Source of the DNA: CAITYL01 sp041651315
GTDB taxonomy: Bacteria > Verrucomicrobiota > Lentisphaeria > Oligosphaerales > CAITYL01
Reading direction: 5' to 3'
Length of the DNA stretch: 5,708 nt
NCBI GenBank assembly: GCA_041651315.1
Contig: JBAZJM010000294.1
Coordinates: 1-5,708, forward strand
Made by a program: the position numbers and the translations under genes. Shown here one piece after another: positions 1 through 5,455 of this stretch; the first letter of the stretch is position 1, and every line of letters begins with the position of its first letter. The notes under the pieces are model-generated. The model was not told the origin of the DNA. It did no database searches and saw nothing but the letters and a program-made list of their open reading frames with translations.

Positions 1-43
1 TGTCAGGTGTTTCCCAAATGTAGTGCCGGATGAACAGGGCCGC

Positions 44-247
44 TCAGGCAACGGGCTTCTTGAGGTGGGCCGGAACGGCGCAGGGGCGCTTGAGCAGGTC
101 GCGCACCACGTTGTGGTTCATCTTGGCCACGGTCGTTTCCGGAACGCCGGCGGCGACCAGCCGCTTGCGCTGCTGCTTCTGGCGCTGACGCTTGGCTTTG
201 CCGGTCTTGATTTTGCGGGTATCGTTGTTGTTGCGGATGTGCTTCAT
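44..247 (-). CDS. Small, highly basic protein of unknown function (67 aa)
   Basis: I do not recognise the family. The 67-residue product has 11 Lys and 8 Arg against 3 acidic residues. A polar basic N-terminal half (roughly residues 10-29, rich in K, R and Q) is followed by a more ordinary stretch (LVAAGVPETTVAKMNHNVVRDLLKRP, split here as LVAAGVPETTVAKM and NHNVVRDLLKRP) that could form helices. There is no signal peptide or membrane segment. The gene is supported by a good Shine-Dalgarno sequence (AGGAGA, with 7 bases before the ATG) and by a promoter-like sequence with a 17-base spacer just upstream. It is transcribed divergently from the fmdB-like gene. The composition would suit a nucleic-acid or ribosome-associated protein, but that is inference from charge only. 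No terminator is visible in the 43 bases left in the window beyond its stop. Confidence 0.7.
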   Translation of the reverse strand: MKHIRNNNDTRKIKTGKAKRQRQKQQRKRLVAAGVPETTVAKMNHNVVRDLLKRPCAVPAHLKKPVA

Positions 248-291
248 CGGCGCGTCTCCTGGCGCTGGGGGTGCATGAAAAGCAAACCCAT

Positions 292-320
292 ACTATACCT
301 CTGATTGCGCCGGATGAAAA
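292..320 (-). promoter_or_regulatory. Putative sigma70-type promoter of the small basic protein gene
   Basis: On the minus strand, TTTTCA (320-315, 4 of 6 matches to the -35 consensus) and TATAGT (297-292, 5 of 6 matches to the -10) are separated by exactly 17 bases. Transcription would start near 285, giving a leader of about 38 bases before the ATG that includes the AGGAGA ribosome-binding site. This is assigned by consensus match only. Confidence 0.5.
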
Positions 321-354
321 GCCGGGGGAAATTACAGGGGTGTATGACCGTTTT

Positions 355-403
355 GTCGGTTGGGGCCACCCGTTTGGAAAAGGGGGTTGCCAACCCAACC
401 GAC
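355..403. other. Long stem-loop in the divergent intergenic region
   Basis: GTCGGTTGGG (355-364) and CCCAACCGAC (394-403) form a perfect 10-base inverted repeat. The interior can extend it: 365-371 pairs with 384-390 with one mismatch after a small bulge, leaving a loop of about 12 bases. Neither strand has a T-tract after the stem, so it does not look like an intrinsic terminator. It lies upstream of both promoter-like sequences of the divergent gene pair, outside both predicted transcripts, so a DNA-level role (protein-binding palindrome or remnant repeat) is as likely as an RNA role. Confidence 0.5.
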
Positions 404-435
404 CCGAATGTCATGCACCCAAGGTGCTCCCGGCA

Positions 436-464
436 TTGCGGAAAGGCGTGAAATGAGTTATAGT
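436..464 (+). promoter_or_regulatory. Putative sigma70-type promoter of the fmdB-like gene
   Basis: TTGCGG (436-441, 3 of 6 -35 matches) and TATAGT (459-464, 5 of 6 -10 matches) are 17 bases apart. The -10 is identical to the one proposed for the divergent gene. Transcription would begin near 471, giving a leader of about 70 bases before the ATG at 541. That leader contains a short CCCGG/CCGGG stem (486-490 with 499-503), too weak to call a regulator. Confidence 0.5.
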
Positions 465-540
465 ATTAGCTTTATTTCTCCTCCACCCGGCCGCCGTACC
501 GGGCGTTTGTTTGCGTGAACCGCGCTACGGAAGACAAACC

Positions 541-837
541 ATGCCAACCTACGACTATAAATGCAAGAAGTGTGCACGTGTCTTTGAAGTCGTGCAGTCC
601 ATGAAAGATGCGCCGCTGAGCAAGTGCGAGGAATGCGGCGGCCCCCTGAAGCGGCTGATTGGGGCCGGAGCCGGGCTGATCTTCAAGGGCAGCGGCTTTT
701 ACTGCACGGACTACAAGGGCAAGAACGCGGGCGCGGCGCCGCCGGCGGCCAAGCCCGCCGCTCCGGCTGCCCCGGCCGAAGCCAAGCCGAAAACGGAAGG
801 CAAGCCGGCCGGCAAGCATGAATCGGCCGCGGCCTGA
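541..837 (+). CDS. FmdB-family zinc-ribbon protein
   Basis: The 98-residue protein opens with MPTYDYKC, the usual start of the FmdB / CxxC_CxxC_SSSS putative regulatory family. A zinc ribbon follows, with Cys8-x2-Cys11 and Cys29-x2-Cys32, then the family segment LIGAGAGLIFKGSGFYCTDY (about residues 39-58). From about residue 62 the chain is a low-complexity tail of Ala, Pro and Lys, probably disordered. The ATG at 541 is preferred over an in-frame TTG at 511 because it gives the family N-terminus and has GGAAG 7 bases upstream. Members are small, probably cytoplasmic proteins; the name comes from a gene near formamidase/amidase genes and the molecular role is not established. Cys55 sits where I would expect a hydrophobic residue, from memory of the family. 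The gene ends within a strong terminator. Confidence 0.9.
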   Translation: MPTYDYKCKKCARVFEVVQSMKDAPLSKCEECGGPLKRLIGAGAGLIFKGSGFYCTDYKGKNAGAAPPAAKPAAPAAPAEAKPKTEGKPAGKHESAAA

Positions 838-854
838 GCCGCCGGCCATTTTTT
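825..854 (+). terminator. Intrinsic terminator overlapping the fmdB stop codon
   Basis: GGCCGCGGC (825-833) pairs with GCCGCCGGCC (838-847) as nine G-C pairs with one bulged C, around a four-base loop CTGA. Six Ts follow at 849-854. The TGA stop at 835-837 is three of the four loop bases, so a ribosome finishing fmdB would cover the stem. The next gene starts only 34 bases after the T-tract, so its expression depends on readthrough or on a promoter I cannot see. Confidence 0.8.
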
Positions 855-888
855 GACCAGCACGTTTGAACCCTGAAAGTGCGTCTCC

Positions 889-1620
889 ATGGTTCCCTGC
901 CAGCAATGTGGTGCCGACAACATGCTCGGTGCCATCTTCTGCCGTAACTGCGGCACCCGGCTCAATCTGGACAACGTCCGGCCGAAAACGGTCAACCAGA
1001 CCAAGCGTCCGGTGTTCGCCAATGCCGCCGGCCTGGCCTGGCGGTTGCTGATGGTCGTGCTGCTGGCGGGGGCGTGCGGGATACTGGTGGCCCTTTTCCT
1101 GCAGCCGTCCCACGGCTTCCAGCCGGCCGCGGCCGATGAAAAGGCCCAGGATGTGGCGCGGCGGCAGGTGGATGCGATCCGCAAGGGGCGCGGCCCCTTT
1201 GCCTTTGACGCCGGCCAGCTGACCACCCTGGCCAACGCCGGTTTCGGGCTGGGCCAGCCGGGCGCGGCCGGCAGCGGCTCGCTCCGTCCGGAACGGGTGG
1301 CGGTCGACCTGCTGTCCAGCGGTTACCTACGGCTCACCCTTAAATCCACTTTGGCCGGCCAACTGCCGATGTACACCATTGTGGTCGGCAAACCGGTGGC
1401 GGACGCGCGGGGTCTGACCTTCCAAGTCGTGGCGGCGCGGATCGGCCGGGTTACGCTGCCCGAGTCGATGCGCGGGGTTGCGCTCCAGCGCTTCACGCCG
1501 CTGCTGGCGGGCTGCAAGGACTTGCAGGAGCTCCTGCCGCGTCTGGCCGCCTGTGAAGTGCGGGACAACCGCCTGTGGGTGACGCCGGCCGCGGCCGGTG
1601 CCGCCCCGGCCGCCCGCTGA
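889..1620 (+). CDS. Membrane-anchored zinc-ribbon protein of unknown function
   Basis: The 243-residue protein has three visible parts. An N-terminal zinc ribbon carries Cys4-x2-Cys7 and Cys18-x2-Cys21 in the common form CxxCG...FCxxCGTRL. One hydrophobic segment follows at about residues 47-69 (LAWRLLMVVLLAGACGILVA and on). A C-terminal domain of about 165 residues follows, alternating beta-like stretches (VAVDLLSSGYLRLTL, MYTIVVGKPV, LTFQVVAARIGRVTLP). Positively charged residues before the segment suggest the ribbon is cytoplasmic and the large domain periplasmic or extracytoplasmic. The pattern of paired strands followed by IGRVTLPES loosely recalls YpmS/DUF2140-like domains, but this is a weak impression. 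The ATG at 889 is the only start available after an in-frame stop at 874-876. Its ribosome-binding site is poor (GAAAG, 9 bases away), and the gene lies just after the fmdB terminator. Confidence 0.82.
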   Translation: MVPCQQCGADNMLGAIFCRNCGTRLNLDNVRPKTVNQTKRPVFANAAGLAWRLLMVVLLAGACGILVALFLQPSHGFQPAAADEKAQDVARRQVDAIRKGRGPFAFDAGQLTTLANAGFGLGQPGAAGSGSLRPERVAVDLLSSGYLRLTLKSTLAGQLPMYTIVVGKPVADARGLTFQVVAARIGRVTLPESMRGVALQRFTPLLAGCKDLQELLPRLAACEVRDNRLWVTPAAAGAAPAAR

Positions 1621-1797
1621 CCTCCTTGGCGGGTCCCGATTTCTCCCTCGCTATCGGTTATCGATCAACCGTCTTTTCCGGGTCTACGGTTGGACCTGTC
1701 GATTCCGATGCCGAAGTTGCATTGCCGCCCTTCGGTGCGGCGGCTATGTTGCCCGCTATCAATCGGTCCATGAACTCGTGAAGGCTGGACAAGTCTT
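1621..1797 (+). promoter_or_regulatory. Leader region before argJ with weak promoter-like and hairpin sequences
   Basis: This 177-base gap has no convincing gene. TTGCCG (1722-1727) and TATGTT (1745-1750) are 17 bases apart and could be a weak promoter. GCCGCC/GGCGGC (1724-1729 with 1739-1744) forms an inverted repeat across that spacer. Upstream, CGGTT (1655-1659), AACCG (1667-1671) and CGGTT (1687-1691) allow two mutually exclusive hairpins; the second extends to CAACCG/CGGTTG. No T-tract follows the second hairpin. No clear arginine-repressor operator is visible. Confidence 0.3.
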
Positions 1798-3036
1798 ATG
1801 GAAGCGTTTTGTGAAGTGGCAGACGGCAGTGTGACCACCCCCGCGGGCTGGAGCGCCTGCGGCATTGTGGCGGGGCTGAAGCGCAGCGGGGCGCCGGACC
1901 TGGCGATGCTGGCCAGCGACCGGCCGGCGACGGTGGCCGCCGCCTTTACCGCCAACGCCTTTGCGGCGGCGCCGGTGCAACTGGACCGTGAAGTGGTGGC
2001 GGCCGGCCGGCCGGTGCGTGCCGTGGTCATCAACAGCGGCAACGCCAATGCCTGCACGGGGGAGCGCGGCCTGGCCGACGCCCGGGAAATGGCCCGGCAT
2101 GCCGCCGCCCTGCTCAAGGTGCCGCCGGCCGAGGTGCTGGTGTCATCGACCGGCCGCATCGGGGTGCCGATGCCGATGGCCAAGATCACCCGCGGCATTG
2201 GGCTGGCGGTGGCGGCGCTGGCCCGCAACGGCGGGTTGCAGGCCGCCGAGGCGATCATGACCACCGACACCCGGCGCAAGTCGCTGGCGGTGGCGGTGAC
2301 GGTGGATGGGCGTCCGGTGCATATCGGCGGCATGACCAAGGGCGCGGGCATGATTGCCCCCAAGCTGCGGCCCACCCGGCCGCCGCAGGCCACCATGCTG
2401 GCCTACCTGACCACTGACGCGGCGGTGGCCCCGGAGTTTCTGCAACAGCTGCTCAACGCCTCGCTCGACGCCTCGTTCAACCGGATCACCGTGGACGGCG
2501 ACACCAGCACCAACGACACCTTTCTGGCGCTGGCCAACGGCGCCGCCGGCAACCGGCCGCTGACGGCCGGGCATCCGGACGCGGCGGCCTTCCAGGCGGC
2601 CTTCAACCACGTGGCGGGCCGGCTGGCCCGCGAGATGGTGCTGGACGGCGAGGGGGTCACCCGTTTTGTCGAGCTGGTGGTCCGGGGCGCCCGCGATGAC
2701 GCGCAGGCCCGGTGTTGCGCCGAGGCGATCGCCGGTTCGCTGCTGGTCAAGACGGCCTGGTTCGGCGCGGACCCCAACTGGGGGCGCATTCTCTGCGCCG
2801 CCGGGTATTCCGGGGTGGAGCTCAATCCGGACCGGGTGACGCTGGACTACAATGACACCCCCATCGTGCGCGGCGGCATGGACGCCGGCACGCCGGAGCC
2901 GAAACAGGTCGAGGCGATCAAGCGCCGCGAATTCACCGTTACCCTGGACTTGGGGGTGGCGTCCGGCCGGTTCACGATCTGGACCTGCGACCTGTCCTAC
3001 GAATACGTCAAGATCAACGCGGACTATCATACCTGA
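1798..3036 (+). CDS. argJ: Bifunctional ornithine acetyltransferase / N-acetylglutamate synthase
   Basis: ArgJ transfers the acetyl group from N-acetylornithine to glutamate, recycling acetyl in cytoplasmic arginine synthesis; some members also use acetyl-CoA. At 412 residues it has the usual full length. Family signatures include VVINSGNANACTG (about residues 76-88), VLVSSTGRIGVP (about 113-124), GGMTKGAGMIAP (177-188), ATMLAYLTTDA (198-208), the DTSTNDT motif (235-241) and FGADPNWGRI (about 322-331). The precursor normally cuts itself before the Thr of ATML, here Thr199, to give two chains. The linker between MIAP and ATML is nine residues (KLRPTRPPQ) where most family members have about two (NM). 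The ATG at 1798 follows an in-frame stop at 1771-1773. Its Shine-Dalgarno candidate (AAGG, 1781-1784) is rather far away, so translation may be weak or the start slightly different. The next gene begins 51 bases downstream. Confidence 0.96.
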   Translation: MEAFCEVADGSVTTPAGWSACGIVAGLKRSGAPDLAMLASDRPATVAAAFTANAFAAAPVQLDREVVAAGRPVRAVVINSGNANACTGERGLADAREMARHAAALLKVPPAEVLVSSTGRIGVPMPMAKITRGIGLAVAALARNGGLQAAEAIMTTDTRRKSLAVAVTVDGRPVHIGGMTKGAGMIAPKLRPTRPPQATMLAYLTTDAAVAPEFLQQLLNASLDASFNRITVDGDTSTNDTFLALANGAAGNRPLTAGHPDAAAFQAAFNHVAGRLAREMVLDGEGVTRFVELVVRGARDDAQARCCAEAIAGSLLVKTAWFGADPNWGRILCAAGYSGVELNPDRVTLDYNDTPIVRGGMDAGTPEPKQVEAIKRREFTVTLDLGVASGRFTIWTCDLSYEYVKINADYHT

Positions 3037-3087
3037 CGGGGGCCGGCCGGCCGCCTGGGCGGGGAATGCCGCGGGGAAGGGCGCCGC

Positions 3088-4599
3088 ATGAACGAGTGGT
3101 GGGGATTGCTCGGCGGGGAACCGGCCTGGCTGTGGGTCACAGCCGCCTGGTCCGGCCATATCCTGGTGTTTCTGCTGGTGGCCATGCACCTGCTGCGGCA
3201 CCGCCGCGAGCCGACATCGGCACTGTTTTGGTTGTTGCTGACCTGGTTCCTGCCGCTGTTCGGCGCCCTGGCCTATCTCGCGTTCGGCATTTACCGGATT
3301 CCGCGCAAAGGCTCGCAAAAACGGGCCGCCGACGTCCGCTTCAAGGCGGAACGCCGGGCCCTGGAAGACGGCAACATGCCGCTGGCGTTCTGGCGTTCCG
3401 CCCATGAAGCGCTGACGGCCGAGCCCGAGGATCCCGACCTGTGCGTCCTCAACCGCGCCATGGACGGCATCCTCGAAGACTATCCGCTGCTGGGCGGCAA
3501 CACGGTGGAGATGCTGGTGGACGGTGACGAGGCCTATCCGGCCATGCTGGCGGCGATCCGCGCCGCCCGGCATCACATTCACCTGCAGACCTTCATCCTG
3601 GCCAACGACGCGGTCGGCCGGGAATTTCTCGACGCCCTGGCGGCCAAGGCCCGCGCCGGGGTCCGGGTGCGCCTGCTCTACGACCGCTTCGGCTCCACCT
3701 ACGCCGTGCTGGGCGGCCTGTTCCGGCGTTACCGCAACATTCCCAATATGGAGCTGGCCGGCTGGACCCAGGCCAACCTGCTCAAGCGCCAGTTCCAGTT
3801 CAACCTGCGCAATCACCGCAAGCTGCTGGTGGTGGACGGGGTGGTTGCCTTCACCGGCGGGGTCAACATCGGCGAAGCCAACTGCTCCCAGCCCGGCCAT
3901 CCGGCCATTCGCGATTATCATTTCCGGCTGACGGGGCCGGCGGTTCACGAGCTGCAGTTTTCCTTTCTCCGCGATTGGTATTACTTCACCGGCGCCGCGG
4001 CCGAGACCCTGCTGGTGCCCGAGCATTTTCCGGCGTCCCCCTCCTCCGGCCATGCCCGGGTACGGGTGGTCAACAGCGGTCCGGCTTCGGAGATGGAGGC
4101 GATCCGCGACGTTTTCTTTCTCAGCATCATTTCGGCGCGCCACCGGGTGCTGGCGATGACCCCGTACTTTGCGCCCACCGCCGACCTGCTGCAGGCGTTC
4201 CGGGCCGCCGCCCGCCGCGGGGTGGATGTCTGTCTGCTGATGCCGCAGGAGAACAACCATCCCTACTCGAAATTGGCGGGACAGGCCTATTACGACGACC
4301 TGCTGTCCGCCGGGGTCCGCATTTATGAGCGCCGGCCGCCGTTCATCCATGCCAAGGCCATGCTGATCGACGACGGCCTGGCACTGGTCGGTTCGGCCAA
4401 CCTGGACATTCGCAGCTTGCGGCTCAATTACGAGACCAATCTGGCCATTTACGATCCGGCCACCGTGCTGGGCCTGCAACAGCGCCTGGAGGATGAGCTG
4501 GCGCAAAGCCACGAAATCACCCTGGGCCAATGGCGCCGCCGCCCGCACTGGCGGCGGTCGCTGGAAAATCTGTGCAACCTGTTCAGCCCGGTGCTGTGA
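3088..4599 (+). CDS. cls: Cardiolipin synthase, two-HKD phospholipase D family
   Basis: Cardiolipin synthases of this type join two phosphatidylglycerol molecules at the inner membrane and release glycerol. The 503-residue protein has the usual layout: two N-terminal membrane segments (about residues 16-36 and 43-69), then two phospholipase D domains. The first catalytic motif is His243-x-Lys245-x4-Asp250 followed by GGVN (257-260). The second is His421-x-Lys423-x4-Asp428 followed by GSAN (435-438). Both are intact, so the enzyme is predicted to be active. The ATG at 3088 has a purine-rich GGGGAAGGG stretch ending 6 bases upstream. The 51 bases after argJ contain no terminator, suggesting co-transcription. 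Which subtype (ClsA-, ClsB- or ClsC-like) is meant is not certain, but the two N-terminal segments favour a ClsA-like enzyme. A long open frame on the opposite strand here is a composition artefact. Confidence 0.94.
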   Translation: MNEWWGLLGGEPAWLWVTAAWSGHILVFLLVAMHLLRHRREPTSALFWLLLTWFLPLFGALAYLAFGIYRIPRKGSQKRAADVRFKAERRALEDGNMPLAFWRSAHEALTAEPEDPDLCVLNRAMDGILEDYPLLGGNTVEMLVDGDEAYPAMLAAIRAARHHIHLQTFILANDAVGREFLDALAAKARAGVRVRLLYDRFGSTYAVLGGLFRRYRNIPNMELAGWTQANLLKRQFQFNLRNHRKLLVVDGVVAFTGGVNIGEANCSQPGHPAIRDYHFRLTGPAVHELQFSFLRDWYYFTGAAAETLLVPEHFPASPSSGHARVRVVNSGPASEMEAIRDVFFLSIISARHRVLAMTPYFAPTADLLQAFRAAARRGVDVCLLMPQENNHPYSKLAGQAYYDDLLSAGVRIYERRPPFIHAKAMLIDDGLALVGSANLDIRSLRLNYETNLAIYDPATVLGLQQRLEDELAQSHEITLGQWRRRPHWRRSLENLCNLFSPVL

Positions 4600-4636
4600 C
4601 GGCGCGGTTGCCATCCTGGAACGCGGTGCGCGGCGC

Positions 4637-4757
4637 GCCATGGAGTGTGGCATGGAATGCCGCCTTGGTTGGCGGCGGAGCCGGCTTCCGCTGCCTTCCC
4701 CAGGGGGCGCTTCCAGCGCCCAAAATCACGGCGGTGATCCTCACCGCACTCCATGGC
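4637..4757. repeat. Hairpin-rich palindromic extragenic element
   Basis: A perfect 11-base inverted repeat, GCCATGGAGTG (4637-4647) and CACTCCATGGC (4747-4757), bounds the element. It extends inward to 14 pairs with one G-U (4637-4650 with 4744-4757). Inside are: GGCAT/ATGCC (4649-4653 with 4657-4661); GCCGCC/GGCGGC (4659-4664 with 4671-4676); a nine-base stem, eight Watson-Crick pairs and one G-U (4671-4679 with 4687-4695); GGGCGC/GCGCCC (4705-4710 with 4716-4721); ATCAC/GTGAT (4725-4729 with 4734-4738); and GCGGTGA/TCACCGC (4731-4737 with 4741-4747). Some of these exclude one another. A near-repeat CATGGAGTG/CATGGAATG lies at 4639-4647 and 4651-4659. The element sits between two convergent coding regions. 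It resembles mosaic palindromic intergenic repeats of the REP/BIME kind; a structured RNA is an alternative. No T-tract follows any stem, so it is not a standard intrinsic terminator. Confidence 0.6.
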
Positions 4758-4825
4758 CTGCTTTCGCCTGCGGTTCCGGCAAATCGGAGACTTTTGAAAA
4801 CGGCACGGCTGGCCTGAACTTGGTC

Positions 4826-5293
4826 TCAGGGGGTGGTGGGGGCCGGCTGGGTCTTCCAGCGCTTGTGCATCCAGATCCATTGTTCGGGATGGGCACGGAT
4901 CATCTCCTCGATGACCCGGGTATAGCGCTGGGTATTGTGGCGGATGACCGCGTCCGGGGCCAGTCCCGGCGGTGCCTCCCACGGCAGTTCGGGAAACAGC
5001 GTGAAAACGTGATGCCGCAGGGTGGCGTCCCGGTGGAACGCCACCGGCACCACCGGCGTGCCGGTGCGCTGGGCCAGCACCGCCAGCCCGGACATGGTGC
5101 AGGCCGGCCGGCCGAAGAAATCCACGAACACCCCCTCGTCGGCCGTCATGTTCTGGTCCAGGATAAAGCCGATCATCGCCTCGCGTTTCAGCAGGCGCAG
5201 GAGTTGGAAGACCGACCCCCGCCGGCTCACCGTTTTGCCGCCGTGGGCGCCGCGGATGAGGTCAATTATCGCACTGGGGACGTACGTAAACAA
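4826..5293 (-). pseudogene. 5'-truncated LpxL/HtrB-family acyltransferase (C-terminal half)
   Basis: LpxL/HtrB-type enzymes add an acyl chain to lipid A precursors at the inner membrane and are about 290-310 residues long. Only the last 150 or so remain here. Recognisable parts are IIDLIRGAHGGKTV, the core AMIGFILDQN then GVFVDFFGRPA, LAQRTGTPVVPV, and the C-terminal hallmark HPEQWIWMHKRWKT. The N-terminal membrane anchor and the catalytic HX4D motif are absent. Reading upstream, family-like sequence fades at about 5266-5284, and an in-frame TAG lies at 5294-5296; only a TTG at 5291-5293 could start the fragment. Beyond it the DNA is AT-rich and unlike the gene. The remnant itself has no internal stops, so the break is recent, or the fragment is still translated. 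An assembly join cannot be excluded. No terminator is seen beyond its stop. Confidence 0.8.
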
Positions 5294-5332
5294 CTAACTG
5301 CTATACAAATAATAACAATAAAATTTAACCAT
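5294..5332 (-). CDS. Possible 12-codon leader ORF with perfect Shine-Dalgarno
   Basis: On the minus strand TAAGGAGGT (5345-5337), a full complement to the 16S rRNA tail, is followed by an ATG at 5332-5330, with five bases (TTTTA) between AAGGAGG and the ATG. The frame reads MVKFYCYYLYSS and stops at TAG (5296-5294). The next codon in the same frame is TTG, which continues without stops into the acyltransferase remnant. The signals are the best ribosome-binding signals in the window. The peptide has no recognised similarity. It could be the start of a foreign gene cut at the junction, a leader peptide with stop-start coupling to TTG, or a chance arrangement in AT-rich DNA. Confidence 0.35.
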   Translation of the reverse strand: MVKFYCYYLYSS

Positions 5333-5355
5333 TAAAACCTCCTTAGATGCGAAAA

Positions 5356-5364
5356 AGTATAGCA
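5356..5364 (-). promoter_or_regulatory. Extended -10 promoter facing the acyltransferase remnant
   Basis: On the minus strand TGC precedes TATACT (5361-5356, 5 of 6 matches to TATAAT), which makes an extended -10 element (TGnTATACT). The position 17 bases upstream has no good -35, which extended -10 promoters can lack. Initiation would fall near 5349, a few bases before the Shine-Dalgarno sequence at 5344-5338. Confidence 0.5.
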
Positions 5365-5455
5365 TAATTTGCGTTTAAGCATTTCACAATTAGAGTTGAG
5401 ATTGCTGGATGGTTTGACGTTCATGGTATGCCGTACCTTGGGAATCTGAGAACGG

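Larger units (their letters stand above)
5284..5400. other. AT-rich island separating the acyltransferase remnant from the transposase
   Basis: I count 27 G+C among the 100 bases 5291-5390, against a strongly GC-rich background; GC returns to about half in 5401-5450. The left edge coincides with the loss of acyltransferase homology. An 8-base inverted repeat, TGCTATAC (5299-5306) and GTATAGCA (5357-5364), encloses 50 bases. On the minus strand the island has a complete set of start signals, listed separately. Possible origins are the remains of an inserted element, a foreign promoter fragment, or an assembly join. Confidence 0.65.

Noticed and set aside
3..398. A 131-codon minus-strand frame covering the small basic gene and its promoter region
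   Set aside because: It overlaps the better-supported 67-codon gene in another frame. It has no good ribosome-binding site, and its start falls in the stem-loop region.
511..540. Longer fmdB form starting at TTG 511
   Set aside because: The FmdB family starts at MPxYxY. The ATG at 541 has a Shine-Dalgarno sequence at the right distance, while the TTG start adds 10 residues without family support.
1598..1834. A 78-codon frame across the zinc-ribbon/argJ gap
   Set aside because: It overlaps the end of the upstream gene and the start of argJ in other frames, has no ribosome-binding site, and has an unremarkable composition.
3037..3060. GGCCGGCCGGCC palindrome after argJ as a terminator or repeat
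   Set aside because: There is no T-tract, and GGCCGGCC strings recur in coding sequence elsewhere (near 2001-2012 and 5103-5114), so it reflects base composition.
2143..4653. An 836-codon open frame on the minus strand, antisense to argJ and cls
   Set aside because: It mirrors two clear genes on the plus strand. Its protein is low in recognisable motifs, with composition typical of GC-rich antisense frames.
4698..4725. GGGCGC/GCGCCC hairpin as an intrinsic terminator for cls or for the minus-strand remnant
   Set aside because: The stem is followed by AAAA on the plus strand and by CC-rich sequence on the minus strand. There is no T-tract in the correct position.
4493..5335. A 280-codon plus-strand frame from inside cls through the hairpin element and across the acyltransferase remnant
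   Set aside because: It is antisense to a recognisable acyltransferase and overlaps cls and the palindromic element. No domain is visible.
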